DNA from: Pseudobutyrivibrio ruminis AD2017
GTDB lineage: Bacteria > Bacillota > Clostridia > Lachnospirales > Lachnospiraceae
Direction of reading: 5' to 3'
NCBI RefSeq assembly: GCF_000424305.1
Contig: NZ_AUJQ01000010.1
Coordinates: 1 to 64,000, forward strand
Length of the DNA: 64,000 nt
The stretch's first letter is position 1, and each line of letters opens with the position of its first letter. A program made the translations under genes and the position numbers. This document shows, in pieces, positions 8,133 to 17,160 of this stretch. Below the pieces are notes generated by a model. That model was not told the origin of the DNA and did not search any database. It worked only from the letters and a program-made list of their open reading frames with translations.

Positions 8133-9197
8133 ATGAGAAGGAATGACATTAGTAACATCTCTTTAGGATTTTATGAAAAACAGTTTCAAATAAAGGGAAG
8201 GAACTGCTCAATTATTCTTGAGGATGCGCAATATGGAGATTATAAAGGGCAGAAGGAACTGTTGGATAAAACAATAGTTGATGACATGTTCAAAGACATA
8301 GCCAAGGTGCTAGCTAACAGCTGTACCAAATACAATGATATTCCATCGGTTGTAAGTATAAGCCATGGTAATGAAACAAAAGAAATAGATGTTAAAAAAG
8401 AACTGTACCAAGTTATGGAACCTGATGAAACCATAGATGAGGTTATTCTTTCAGATGAAGTGAAAAAGCAGATAGATATTGTTTTAGCTGCAATTAACAA
8501 TCAAAAAAAACTTATAGAAGAATGGGAATTATCTGGGTTTGGGTTAGATAATAGAGCATTGGTATTAAACTTTTATGGACCACCAGGAACCGGAAAGTCA
8601 AAATGTGCCAGGGCTATAGCAAATAAGCTTAATAGAAAGCTCATTCAGGTTAATTACAGTGAATTAGAATCAAAGTATGTAGGGGAGACGCCTAAGAATA
8701 TTACCAATGTGTTTCGTGAAGCGAAAGAAAATGATGCTGTTCTGGTTTTTGATGAAGCGGATTCCTTTTTAAGTAAAAGACTTACAAGTATCACTCAAGC
8801 AGCAGATTATGGTGTAAATATCACTAGAAGTGTAATGCTTATGGAACTGGAGAGATTTGAAGGTATTGTGGTATTTACAACAAATCTTATTGCCAACTAT
8901 GATACAGCATTTAAAAGGAGGATATTAGCCAGCATTAGATTTGAATTGCCAGATGTCAATGCAAGACTAAAAATATGGAAACTGCATCTTCATAAAATGC
9001 CGTTAAAAGATATTAGTGTGGAAGAACTGGCAGAAAAGTTTGAGGGGATTTCAGGAGCTGATATAAAGGACATCATATATTATGCAGCACTCATAGCATT
9101 ACAGGATAACAAAGAGCAGGTTGAGTTATTGGATTTTCAAAAGGCATACGAATATGTTGTTGCACGATATGATGTTGATAATGGTGAAGAAAAATGA
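8133..9197 (+). CDS. AAA+ ATPase of the chaperone cluster
   Basis: This 354-residue protein has a non-AAA N-terminal part (1-110) and one AAA+ module. It shows Walker A GPPGTGKSK (149-157), Walker B VLVFDEAD (203-210), the second region VVFTTNLIANYDTAFKRR with arginine finger candidates R262/R263, and a C-terminal lid (to 354). The pattern is closest to single-module FtsH/spastin-type ATPases that unfold or remodel proteins; no protease domain is fused. ATG 8133 is chosen for the GGGGAG site; a longer frame starting at 8,040 overlaps the upstream gene. Its stop overlaps the next start. Confidence 0.85.
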   Translation: MRRNDISNISLGFYEKQFQIKGRNCSIILEDAQYGDYKGQKELLDKTIVDDMFKDIAKVLANSCTKYNDIPSVVSISHGNETKEIDVKKELYQVMEPDETIDEVILSDEVKKQIDIVLAAINNQKKLIEEWELSGFGLDNRALVLNFYGPPGTGKSKCARAIANKLNRKLIQVNYSELESKYVGETPKNITNVFREAKENDAVLVFDEADSFLSKRLTSITQAADYGVNITRSVMLMELERFEGIVVFTTNLIANYDTAFKRRILASIRFELPDVNARLKIWKLHLHKMPLKDISVEELAEKFEGISGADIKDIIYYAALIALQDNKEQVELLDFQKAYEYVVARYDVDNGEEK

Positions 9198-9832
9198 TTA
9201 TTGGGAAGGCTGTAGATATATACAGAAAGCTTCAGATGGACATGATTGGAAAGCTCTCTGTAGAAAATGAAGACATTATTAATGAGTGCCCGTTTTTTGA
9301 TGAGGGGTATATAAGTGCTCAAATTGAACGTCTAAAAAAAGAGCATGAACGACTTCTTATAGAATTGAATGCATCTAAACAGGTAGATACTGAATATGAA
9401 ATAAAAAGAAGTGCCACATTAAACAATCAAATTAATGCTGTTGAAGTCAAAATAATACATTACGCTGTAAACAGTTTTTCAGCTTTACCTTTATGTAAAA
9501 AATTAGCGGATGGTAAGGGGTTAAAGATTGAAAAACTAATACTGGCTTTAGATGAATATAAAGCTGGAAAGATTGATAGCTCGCAAAAATTATTTGCAGA
9601 ATATTTTGGAAGCAGCAATATCGAAGCAGGTTATTTCTTAGGAAATAAAATATATGGTCACATACTAATAGAAGCTGGAAAAACGAGAGAAGGTTTGGCA
9701 CATTTGGAACATGCCGTTCAGCTACGAGTTAATGATATTGAACTTCTAGCTTGGCTGAAAGAGGTATATGAGACTCTTGATATGCGTTTTGAATCGGACA
9801 GAGTTGAGGAGGCAATGAAAATATTAGGATAG
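9194..9832 (+). CDS. Helical protein of the chaperone cluster, unknown
   Basis: The product has 212 residues. Residues 40-80 look coiled coil (RLKKEHERLLIELNASKQ). The C-terminal half (about 120-205) reads like two tetratricopeptide-like hairpins (ALDEYKAGKIDSSQKLFAEYFG..., EAGKTREGLAHLEHAVQL). The start overlaps the AAA stop in an ATGA arrangement, so the two proteins are probably made together. A scaffold or substrate adaptor for the AAA or Hsp70 partner is a reasonable guess. No catalytic motif is visible. Confidence 0.6.
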   Translation: MIIGKAVDIYRKLQMDMIGKLSVENEDIINECPFFDEGYISAQIERLKKEHERLLIELNASKQVDTEYEIKRSATLNNQINAVEVKIIHYAVNSFSALPLCKKLADGKGLKIEKLILALDEYKAGKIDSSQKLFAEYFGSSNIEAGYFLGNKIYGHILIEAGKTREGLAHLEHAVQLRVNDIELLAWLKEVYETLDMRFESDRVEEAMKILG

Positions 9833-9844
9833 GGGACTTCTTAT

Positions 9845-10621
9845 ATGATTAATAAATCAAATTATCAGCATGTTGGGACTGATGATGCCTTTAATAGTTA
9901 TAAGAAGGAAATAGGCATCGAAGGCGACATAGCAGACATATATAAATCAATTGAAGCAAAAATGAAGAAGCCAGATTTATTAGGTAAAACATTAAAGGTG
10001 TCAGAGCGGCAGTTTCAAGAAGTAAATAACATAGTTGATAGTATTGCTGTAAAGTTAAATATGGAAAAACCTGCTGTATATGTTTTCGAAGATTTTTTCT
10101 ATGGAATTGAAAGCTATGGTATGGGGGAATACTGGATTGAGATTTCGGCAAAAACAATAAGGGATTTCACTCCAAAGGAGTTAGAGTTTCTTTTTGCTAG
10201 AGAGTTTTACAAGATTAAAGATGAGGTCACATATCAAACAGCTTTAGTGAATCAACTAACAGAAATTTATGCGGCTGTTCCGACTGTTGGAACAATTATT
10301 AGTAAGGCTGCAAGAAACAAGTTTTACCATTGGTGTAGATTAGAAAATTATACAGCTGATAATTTTGCATATCTTTATTGTAAAGACTTAAGTGCTAGTA
10401 TTAATGCAATTGTAGCAATGGTACTAAACAGTAAAGCATTACTAGAGCAGGTGGATATGAGAGCTTTTGTTGAACAGGCATCAGAAATAACAAGATTAGA
10501 TGATACTGTTTACAATTATACGAAAGCAGATGAAATGATGCCTTATGCACCGATGCGAGTTGAAAGTTTAATAGCTTTTTCGGTTTCAAAAAGAGGAATG
10601 CAGGTCCGAAAGGAGTTTTAG
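9845..10621 (+). CDS. M48-like protein with lost metalloprotease motif
   Basis: The 258-residue protein follows the layout of small M48 peptidases: beta strands with PAVYVFEDFFYGI...YWIEIS, then FTPKELEFLFAREFYKIKDEV, where the helix normally carries HExxH. Here that segment is REFYK (119-123), so both zinc-binding histidines are missing. A later helical part includes YTADNFAYLYC, which resembles the E-x-x-x-D region of M48 (ENYTADNFA). It is probably a pseudo-protease used for binding. The stop codon directly abuts the next ATG. Confidence 0.6.
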   Translation: MINKSNYQHVGTDDAFNSYKKEIGIEGDIADIYKSIEAKMKKPDLLGKTLKVSERQFQEVNNIVDSIAVKLNMEKPAVYVFEDFFYGIESYGMGEYWIEISAKTIRDFTPKELEFLFAREFYKIKDEVTYQTALVNQLTEIYAAVPTVGTIISKAARNKFYHWCRLENYTADNFAYLYCKDLSASINAIVAMVLNSKALLEQVDMRAFVEQASEITRLDDTVYNYTKADEMMPYAPMRVESLIAFSVSKRGMQVRKEF

Positions 10622-10966
10622 ATGAGTTTAATATTAGCGGCAGCTGCTGTGGCAGCTTTAACAGTTTTGGCATATGCATATTGGGATAGGATAAAGCAAT
10701 GGATAGAAACGATTTTGGCGGATAGGGTGGAACGAGTTTTAGGATATGGTGCAAGAAAACGTCTTCATCATGTTGTATCTATAGCAGATAAAACAGCAAG
10801 AGGCATCAGAAACCGCGTTTATGTTTATGTAAATAAAATAACTGGTAAAGGTTATGAAAAAATGGAAGAAAAAAGATTAGATGATATTTCTGTAGTTGAA
10901 GAAGACATTATCAAGGAAATCGATGAGAAGGGGCCAATAATACAAGAATTTAAATATGAGGAGTAG
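10622..10966 (+). CDS. Membrane-anchored small protein of the chaperone cluster
   Basis: This 114-residue protein starts with a hydrophobic helix (residues 2-20, LILAAAAVAALTVLAYAYW) followed by a basic amphipathic stretch (RVERVLGYGARKRLHHVV) and an acidic tail. No known family was recognised. It sits with no gap after the M48-like gene and seven bases before the GrpE-like gene. Together with the J protein's C-terminal membrane helices it suggests that the whole complex works at the membrane. Confidence 0.6.
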   Translation: MSLILAAAAVAALTVLAYAYWDRIKQWIETILADRVERVLGYGARKRLHHVVSIADKTARGIRNRVYVYVNKITGKGYEKMEEKRLDDISVVEEDIIKEIDEKGPIIQEFKYEE

Positions 10967-10972
10967 AGTGAC

Positions 10973-11512
10973 GTGAGAAGCATATTTAATAAAAAGGACG
11001 ATAACTCGGATAATCAGGTAGTAGATAAAGAACCATTCGATGCAAAAGAATTGATTGAAAAGAATGATGCCATATTACATAAAATCGAAGAGCTTGCAGA
11101 GAAGGTAGATTTTATTGACAAAAATAATAAGAAGTTTTTAATGACTGCGTCTATGAATAAGTTAGATGTACAGGAGAAGAAGATTAAGAACATGAAACTG
11201 TCAGTAATCGATATTCTTGATAATGTTGACGTATTGCTTAATCAGGTGGAGAAATTAGAGAATGATACGTTAAATGAAGGTATTGGTATGATATCAAAAG
11301 GCATTTTAGATAGTCTTTCAGATATAGACTTGGAAGTAATCCCAACAGCTGTTGGAGATGTCTTTAATCCTGCTATACATAACTGTATAGAAACAGGGCA
11401 TAAGGAAGATATAGCAGAAGATACTATTTTAGCGATTAATAAGAAGGGCTATAAAGATTTAGAAAATGGATTAGTTATTCGAACTACAGAAGTTGTTGTT
11501 AATAAAAAGTAG
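10973..11512 (+). CDS. GrpE-like nucleotide exchange factor, divergent
   Basis: The 179-residue product has the GrpE plan: a long alpha-helix (about 22-110) and a C-terminal beta-wing. Wing signatures are VGDVFNPAIHNCIETG (127-142) and ILAINKKGYKDLENGLVIRTTEVVV (152-176), which match the GrpE endings (FDP..HEAV, V...GY...RV.RPA.V.V). GrpE releases ADP from Hsp70. Start is GTG with GAGGAG nine bases upstream. It precedes the Hsp70 gene by 14 bases, so it surely serves that protein rather than the housekeeping DnaK. Confidence 0.8.
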   Translation: MRSIFNKKDDNSDNQVVDKEPFDAKELIEKNDAILHKIEELAEKVDFIDKNNKKFLMTASMNKLDVQEKKIKNMKLSVIDILDNVDVLLNQVEKLENDTLNEGIGMISKGILDSLSDIDLEVIPTAVGDVFNPAIHNCIETGHKEDIAEDTILAINKKGYKDLENGLVIRTTEVVVNKK

Positions 11513-11526
11513 AGGGGTTAACTAAG

Positions 11527-13251
11527 ATGGGAAGAATAGTCGGTATTGACTTAGGTACAACCACATCGGAAATTGCATATATAAATAATGGAGAACCAGA
11601 AGTGATAAAGAATGGCTATTCATCTATTACACCTTCTGTTGTTGGCTTAGATAAAAATTATAACGTTATTGTCGGAGAAAAAGCCAAAGACCAAATATTA
11701 AATGCAAGTGACAGAACTGTTGTAGAAGTTAAAAGGAAGATGGGGACGAACGACCTTGTTATTTTAGGTGGAAAAAAGTTTACCCCTACCCAGATATCAT
11801 CGGAAATATTAAAAGAATTAAAGCGAGTTGGCGAACAGTATCTACAGGAGGAAATAACAGAAGCGGTTATAACAGTTCCTGCAAATTTTAATGATGCTCA
11901 AAGGCAAGCCACAAAAGAAGCTGGTGAAAAAGCTGGATTAATAGTAAATCAAATTATCAATGAGCCTACTGCTGCTGCGTTAGCTTTTGGAATTAATAAC
12001 CTTGGTACAGAAGGTAATGTCCTAGTTTATGATATTGGTGGAGGAACTTTTGATGTAACAGTACTAGAAATGATTGAGGGTTCATTGGATGTAAGGGCAA
12101 GCCGTGGTATTAATAGACTTGGTGGTAAAGACTTTGATGAAAAAATAGTTGAAGAAATCATATCAGCATTAAAAAGTAATTACTCTTTTGATTTATATAA
12201 TGATGTCCAAGGAAATGAGAAACTAAATATATTAGGAAGAATAAAAGCAGAAGCTGAGAAAACAAAAATTGCGTTAAGTTCTATACAGGTTGTAGATATT
12301 CAGTTGCCATTTCTTGCACAAAAAGATGGTGAAATCATTAATTTTGAGATGGAAATCTCAAGAAGTAGGTTTGATGAGCTTATTTCAGATTATGTTTCTC
12401 AAACAATGGACACAGTGAATGAAGCCTTGCAGGCGGCAAAACTCACTGCTGCTGACATTGATATTGTGCTTCCTATTGGTGGTTCAAGCAGAGTTCCTGC
12501 AATATATGAAAATTTAAAAAACATCTTTGGTAATAAGATAAGAGGTAAAGTCAATCCAGACGAGGCAGTTGCTTTAGGAGCCGCTGTTCAGGCTGGAATT
12601 AATAAAAATGAAATAGTTGGAAATAATTCAATAGCAATATTTGATGTATGTAATCATTCTCTGGGTACAGAAGTAGTAAGAGATACTGCTAACGGTTATA
12701 AGGATGGTTTTTATGACAGGCTTATTCTTAGAGATACTCATTTGCCATTTTCAAGAACGAATCGCTACAATACAACGAGTGATTATCAAGAGAGCGTAAT
12801 AGTTGGAATATATCAAGGGGAGGATAATCTAGTAGAAAACAATATAAAATTAGGAGAGTTGGAGGTAAATGGCATCCCAGCAAATAAAGCAGGAGAGGAA
12901 TGCGTTGATGTAACATTTAAATACAATATTAATGGCATTTTGGAAGTATCAGTTATTGTAGTTAGTACAGGTAAAGAAGCATCAACTACTATTAACATGT
13001 TTAATTATGATGCGCCTAAAACGAAATCCGAGGAAAAAATTGATGATTTTATGAGTGGTGCATGGACTCAAGCTAGTGAGATACAAACGACTGTAATGCT
13101 ATATAAAAGCCGTAGGTCTAATCTTCCAGAAGAAGCTCAAAAACAGGCAGATGCCTTAATAAAAAAATTAAAAGAAGCAGTTATAAATAATGATTATGAC
13201 AAAATGGATTACTATGATGACAATTTAACAGCGTTGCTGTTTGAATACTAG
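11527..13251 (+). CDS. Hsp70 (DnaK-like) chaperone, element-borne
   Basis: This is a full-length but divergent Hsp70 of 574 residues (DnaK is about 600-640). Nucleotide-binding motifs are intact: GIDLGTTTSE (6-15), VPANFNDAQRQATKEAGEKAGL (117-138), NEPTAAALAFG (145-155), DIGGGTFDV (169-177), GGSSRVP (318-324) and NPDEAVALGAA (343-353). The substrate domain (about 375-500) and a short helical lid follow. The usual linker LLLDV is replaced by AIFDV. It lies between GrpE-like and J-like genes, giving a self-contained Hsp70 machine distinct from the chromosomal dnaK. Confidence 0.9.
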   Translation: MGRIVGIDLGTTTSEIAYINNGEPEVIKNGYSSITPSVVGLDKNYNVIVGEKAKDQILNASDRTVVEVKRKMGTNDLVILGGKKFTPTQISSEILKELKRVGEQYLQEEITEAVITVPANFNDAQRQATKEAGEKAGLIVNQIINEPTAAALAFGINNLGTEGNVLVYDIGGGTFDVTVLEMIEGSLDVRASRGINRLGGKDFDEKIVEEIISALKSNYSFDLYNDVQGNEKLNILGRIKAEAEKTKIALSSIQVVDIQLPFLAQKDGEIINFEMEISRSRFDELISDYVSQTMDTVNEALQAAKLTAADIDIVLPIGGSSRVPAIYENLKNIFGNKIRGKVNPDEAVALGAAVQAGINKNEIVGNNSIAIFDVCNHSLGTEVVRDTANGYKDGFYDRLILRDTHLPFSRTNRYNTTSDYQESVIVGIYQGEDNLVENNIKLGELEVNGIPANKAGEECVDVTFKYNINGILEVSVIVVSTGKEASTTINMFNYDAPKTKSEEKIDDFMSGAWTQASEIQTTVMLYKSRRSNLPEEAQKQADALIKKLKEAVINNDYDKMDYYDDNLTALLFEY

Positions 13252-13268
13252 GTGAGGGGCGCCTATCT

Positions 13269-14969
13269 ATGGGCAATGAGAATTTCTACGAGATACTTGG
13301 TTTGAATTCAAGTGGAGCAGCTACACAGGATGAAATAAAACGAGCTTATGTAAAAAAACGTAAAGAATACCAAGGAAATGAGGAGAAAACCTCGTTATTA
13401 AATGAAGCTTATTCTGTCCTTGCTGATGAGGAAAAACGAAGGAACTATGATTATGATATAGAGAAGTCGATAGTCATGGAAGAATTGGATAATGTAAAAA
13501 ATTTCGAGGAAAGAAAAGAGGCTTTATGTAAGCTAAAAAAGGTATGTGAAAAGCATTTAGGTCACGATGATGAAAGAGACTTATCAGAATATCAAACATT
13601 AATTGAAATTGAAAGGTCTATTGGAAATGATGACGTTGTCCCATATTTAGATAAAATGTGGCAAATACTAGACGGAAAAATGGAGGTACCAGAACATTAC
13701 GAATGGTATGAGTATGTAGGAAATAATTATTATCTTTATGATGATGTTGATGGGGCTATAAAAGCCTATTTTCAGATTTATAAAGTAGCTGTCCCTAAAT
13801 ACGAGATTACAGAAAAATTAATATCTCTGTTATGTAATGAAAAGAAGAAGCCAAAAACTGCTATAAAAATACTTAAGGATTGTATTGATAGAAGTGATAT
13901 TCAAAATCATAAATGCTTTTATCTATGCAAAGCGTATGAAGTAGTAGTAAATCTACAGGACAAAACATTTGATAAAGTTAAGCAGGTATTAAAAAGCAAG
14001 ATATCTGTAGTGGTTAGTGCAGACCAGCCGGATGAGTTGACATTACGTGCTTTGTGTGACCTTTTTATATGGATGGCCTATGCATTGGAAAATAAGTCTA
14101 TTGCAGCATATCATGACTTAGAACAGATTTATTTGTCTAAAGGTACAGATAATCCAGACCTAAAAAATCTGTACAGTATGATAAAGCAGTTTGAGGTTGT
14201 AATTGCAAACAATAAGCGACATGAATGTATCGAATTAATGCAGGAAGATTCGCTAACTGATAAGATGCGGCAAAAAATCGAGGATTATTTAATCAACGAT
14301 GCAGATAGTGTAATGGACTCGTTGAATTACATCAAAGAAAATGCACCGTTGCTTGTTGAACAAGAAAAAGAAGCATACGATTTTATTGATAGTGTAGTTA
14401 CTCAACAATATAAGGCACTAAAAGAATATTCACAGTTTATTAAGGATTCTCATTTTGGAGGTGCAATTAAAACTATACTTAGAAGGTATCTGTTCAAAGA
14501 TGTTATTAGGTATGCAACGATTGAAGATGATTTTAACAAGGCTATTAATCAGTTTTATGATGATAATAACTTGAACCAAACAAGGGAAGAAATCAGGATG
14601 CTGGATAGATTGTATCCTAACTGTTACAAATTACTTGCTGAGTATCTTTTTGATGGGCAATCTGTAGTTGAGTTGTTGGGGGATGATGAGTTAGGGCAAA
14701 CAGATTCTTCACGTTCAGTGGCAAATAATAAAGCAATTGTGGATTATCCTCATGCAAGAAAAGGATACGAAAATCGACCATTCTATAGTGGTTTTCTTGA
14801 AATGATAATAATATTAGTGGCAACTGTTATATTTCCACCGACTTTACCTATAGTGTTAGTGATTAAGACTTTTAATAGATATACAAAAATTATTATAAAG
14901 GTTGCAATTGGAATTATAGTGGCTGTTGCATTATTGCTGATTATTTCTTCAATCAGTAGTCTGTTTTGA
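13269..14969 (+). CDS. Membrane-anchored J-domain-like protein without HPD
   Basis: The 566-residue protein begins with a J-domain fold (NFYEILGL at 5-12, DEIKRAYVKKRKEYQG, LLNEAYSVLADEEKRRNYDYD to about 63), but the essential HPD is replaced by QGN (35-37), so it should not stimulate ATPase in the classical way. A long helical middle (70-480) resembles TPR-like repeats. Two hydrophobic helices lie in the last 62 residues (about 510-530 and 542-564), placing it in the membrane with the J region in the cytoplasm. It closes the operon 18 bases after the Hsp70 gene. Confidence 0.8.
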   Translation: MGNENFYEILGLNSSGAATQDEIKRAYVKKRKEYQGNEEKTSLLNEAYSVLADEEKRRNYDYDIEKSIVMEELDNVKNFEERKEALCKLKKVCEKHLGHDDERDLSEYQTLIEIERSIGNDDVVPYLDKMWQILDGKMEVPEHYEWYEYVGNNYYLYDDVDGAIKAYFQIYKVAVPKYEITEKLISLLCNEKKKPKTAIKILKDCIDRSDIQNHKCFYLCKAYEVVVNLQDKTFDKVKQVLKSKISVVVSADQPDELTLRALCDLFIWMAYALENKSIAAYHDLEQIYLSKGTDNPDLKNLYSMIKQFEVVIANNKRHECIELMQEDSLTDKMRQKIEDYLINDADSVMDSLNYIKENAPLLVEQEKEAYDFIDSVVTQQYKALKEYSQFIKDSHFGGAIKTILRRYLFKDVIRYATIEDDFNKAINQFYDDNNLNQTREEIRMLDRLYPNCYKLLAEYLFDGQSVVELLGDDELGQTDSSRSVANNKAIVDYPHARKGYENRPFYSGFLEMIIILVATVIFPPTLPIVLVIKTFNRYTKIIIKVAIGIIVAVALLLIISSISSLF

Positions 14970-15059
14970 CGTACAATGTAAATTAGCTTCACAGGGGAAG
15001 GAGTAAATATTGTTTAGTGAAGCGATGAAAACTCTTAGCAATATCAAGGAGGGCTTATT

Positions 15060-15875
15060 ATGCAAAAGAAAGTTTTTAGTTTATTTTTAGCACTATCAAC
15101 TGTATTTATGTTATTTTCTAATTCAAGTGTATCTAAAGCTTATAATTTAGAAGATTCTTCAAATTATGAATATTATAGACCTTATGTTGTACATGGTACA
15201 GATTATTGGCTTTATGAACAACTTTTAAAAGGTGGTTATGTTGAAGAAGCACAACAATATTATAGAGATTGGTTTCCTCAATATGAAGAAGAATATGAAT
15301 TTCTAAAATTTGATGATGGAACTCCTATGCCTGGAATGCAATGCGTATCGGGTAATTATGTAATTGTACCTAAAGATTCTATTTGCGCTAAAAGAATTAT
15401 TAATGGTGAGGTAGGAGATAAATCTAGACTAGGTCAATTAGATATGACAGGAGATTATATATTCTATCCAGGTCTAGGTGTACCAGATTCTGTTCCTGTA
15501 ACATATGAATCTACACCCATAACAGATACTACTTCTGAGGTACAACAAAATCAGATAGCTCCATCTTCAGAGACAGGTGTAGTCCAACAACCATCTCAGG
15601 TGGCAAATGAGACTAATGCAGACGTAGTAAATGGTGAAGGCTACAGTATCACTTTAAAATCAAAAGGTGCTACAGTGAAATTTGATGCTAAGAATAACTA
15701 TAGTGTAAAGGTAGAAGGCGTCGGTTTCCAGTATTATCAATTGTATTCTATAGCTGGAGATACGATTAACATTTCACATTTAATTCCTAATTTACAATAC
15801 AGTATTACTGTAGGCGTTAATCCAAATTACGAGGGAACACAGTGGAAAGCACCAATAACAATTACAGCAAAATAA
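15060..15875 (+). CDS. Secreted protein, unknown
   Basis: A 271-residue protein with a clear signal peptide (KKVFSLFLALSTVFMLFSNSSVSKA, cleavage near residue 27). A tyrosine-rich globular part follows (about 30-135), then a Thr/Ser/Gln-rich linker (145-185) and a C-terminal beta-rich domain (190-271) that looks fibronectin-III-like. AAGGAGGG precedes the ATG. It starts 90 bases after the J-protein gene and may or may not share its transcript. No enzyme motif was recognised. Confidence 0.75.
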   Translation: MQKKVFSLFLALSTVFMLFSNSSVSKAYNLEDSSNYEYYRPYVVHGTDYWLYEQLLKGGYVEEAQQYYRDWFPQYEEEYEFLKFDDGTPMPGMQCVSGNYVIVPKDSICAKRIINGEVGDKSRLGQLDMTGDYIFYPGLGVPDSVPVTYESTPITDTTSEVQQNQIAPSSETGVVQQPSQVANETNADVVNGEGYSITLKSKGATVKFDAKNNYSVKVEGVGFQYYQLYSIAGDTINISHLIPNLQYSITVGVNPNYEGTQWKAPITITAK

Positions 15876-15921
15876 TTATTTGAGCCCATTATAGAACAAA
15901 AAATATGAAAAAATTTTTAAG

Positions 15922-15975
15922 GGGGGGGTAGTTACTTATACATAAATACTTAATTTATCGTTATTACCCCCACCC
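15922..15975. other. G8-tract inverted repeat between cargo blocks
   Basis: A run of eight G (15,923-15,930) followed by TAGT pairs with ATTACCCCCACCC about 40 bases downstream. The interval 15,876-16,108 has no gene. Near 16,022-16,050 a short GAACA/TGTTC stem followed by seven T may be a terminator. Confidence 0.5.
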
Positions 15976-16108
15976 TCTCAAAAAACTGTAATCATAAGAA
16001 ACTTAATAAAGAAATTGACCTGAACAAGTCGTTAAACTGTTCTTTTTTTATGCTTATTTTTAAGCAAAGACAACTGAATAGAGCTATGAAAAGAAAGGAG
16101 GTGAGCTC

Positions 16109-16180
16109 ATGGATGCAACATTTATTACAGCAATTCTAGTGATTGTTATAGTGATACGCATATTTTCAAACAACAAATAA
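16109..16180 (+). CDS. 23-residue single-helix membrane peptide
   Basis: ATG at 16,109 follows AAAGGAGGTGAG at near-ideal spacing. The peptide is almost all hydrophobic (FITAILVIVIVIRIF) with a short polar basic tail ending NNK. This size and layout fit a type I toxin or a small membrane regulator. The strong ribosome site argues for real translation. It sits 43 bases before the DUF5688 gene and 60 bases after a possible terminator. No antisense RNA could be identified by eye. Confidence 0.5.
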   Translation: MDATFITAILVIVIVIRIFSNNK

Positions 16181-16223
16181 TGCGGCAAGTTAGTAGTTTT
16201 TGATTTTTGAAAGGAGCTTAGGT

Positions 16224-16931
16224 ATGAGTATTTTGAAAATTGATGATTCAAATGTAAAAGGATTTGATGTGGATTTAATTTGTGACTTTGAAAGAGTTAA
16301 GAATCAGGTGTGTTTTAGACTGATAAATCTAGACAGGAATAAAGATTATCTCAAGGACAAGCCATATGTTATCGTTCAGGATTTAGCTGCGGTATTCTTT
16401 GTTGTGCTTAATCCAGAGTCAGTTGATTCAGTGGTAGTAGTTGATAATAAACTGATGGATTTATGGAAAGTTGATGATTTAGAGGCTTTATTTGAAATAG
16501 CCAAAGAGAATTCTTCTAGAATATTGAGGGCATCTGTAAATGATATTTTCCTGGAGATTCTTATTTATTTGGACCAAGTCAATAATGAGGATATAGCTAA
16601 AATATGTGATTACGATATTTTTGATATGCAGGCAAATAAAGAATCCAAAATCTTTGTAGCGACAAACAGTAAGAAGTTATTCGGAAGTGCTGTATTGATG
16701 TATGATGGACTGCTAGCTAAGTTTTCTCAAATAGTAGGTGGAGACTTTTTTATAATTCCATGCTCAGTCCATGAACTTATATTTGTGCCTTGCATAGAGG
16801 CTGATAGTAATGTTAAGGAACTTCAAGAGATGGTTGCGCATGTAAATGCCACCGAAATATCTGAGAAAGATTTTTTGAGCAATAATGTTTATAAATATAA
16901 TTCACTAAGTGACTCTTTGGAAATTATTTAA
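16224..16931 (+). CDS. DUF5688-like protein
   Basis: The 235-residue product has the layout of DUF5688 proteins, common in Lachnospiraceae conjugative elements and prophage-like islands: central NSKKLFGSAVLMYDGLLAKFSQIVGGDFFIIPCSVHELIFVP (about 152-195), then ELQEMVAHVNATEI. Function is unknown. ATG 16224 is chosen for the AAAGGAG site; an upstream TTG at 16,200 in the same frame lacks one. Gene context is the recombination block. Confidence 0.75.
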   Translation: MSILKIDDSNVKGFDVDLICDFERVKNQVCFRLINLDRNKDYLKDKPYVIVQDLAAVFFVVLNPESVDSVVVVDNKLMDLWKVDDLEALFEIAKENSSRILRASVNDIFLEILIYLDQVNNEDIAKICDYDIFDMQANKESKIFVATNSKKLFGSAVLMYDGLLAKFSQIVGGDFFIIPCSVHELIFVPCIEADSNVKELQEMVAHVNATEISEKDFLSNNVYKYNSLSDSLEII

Positions 16932-16969
16932 TTCCAGAGAGCTTTTTTATTTTCAGGAGGTGATAACAG

Positions 16970-17158
16970 ATGTGTATGTTGCAAGGATGTAGGGTTACAC
17001 CAGAAATGCCGGGGATCTGTAGAAATTGTTCGCTGTATCTAAATACTTGTATGCCAGTGATTGATAATGGGTTCCTGTTTGGAGAGTGTGACAATGATTT
17101 TTGTGTGTACTGTCCATGCTATGAAGAGTGTGGAGAGTATAGTCAGGAGGTATTTTAA
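16970..17158 (+). CDS. Cysteine-rich small protein
   Basis: A 62-residue protein with 11 cysteines in CxxC-like and C-x2-C clusters (GCRVTPEMPGICRNCSLYLNTC, FCVYCPCYEEC). It could bind one or two zinc ions or an iron-sulfur cluster. AGGAGGTGA precedes the start. The stop lies two bases before the ArdC-like start, so it is in the same operon. No family was recognised. Confidence 0.65.
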   Translation: MCMLQGCRVTPEMPGICRNCSLYLNTCMPVIDNGFLFGECDNDFCVYCPCYEECGEYSQEVF

Positions 17159-17160
17159 CA

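Noticed and set aside
15010-15090. Short leader frame (TTG start) overlapping the secreted-protein start
   Set aside because: It has a GGAAGGAG-like site, but the start is TTG, and the 26-residue product has no recognisable feature. Evidence was too thin for a feature.
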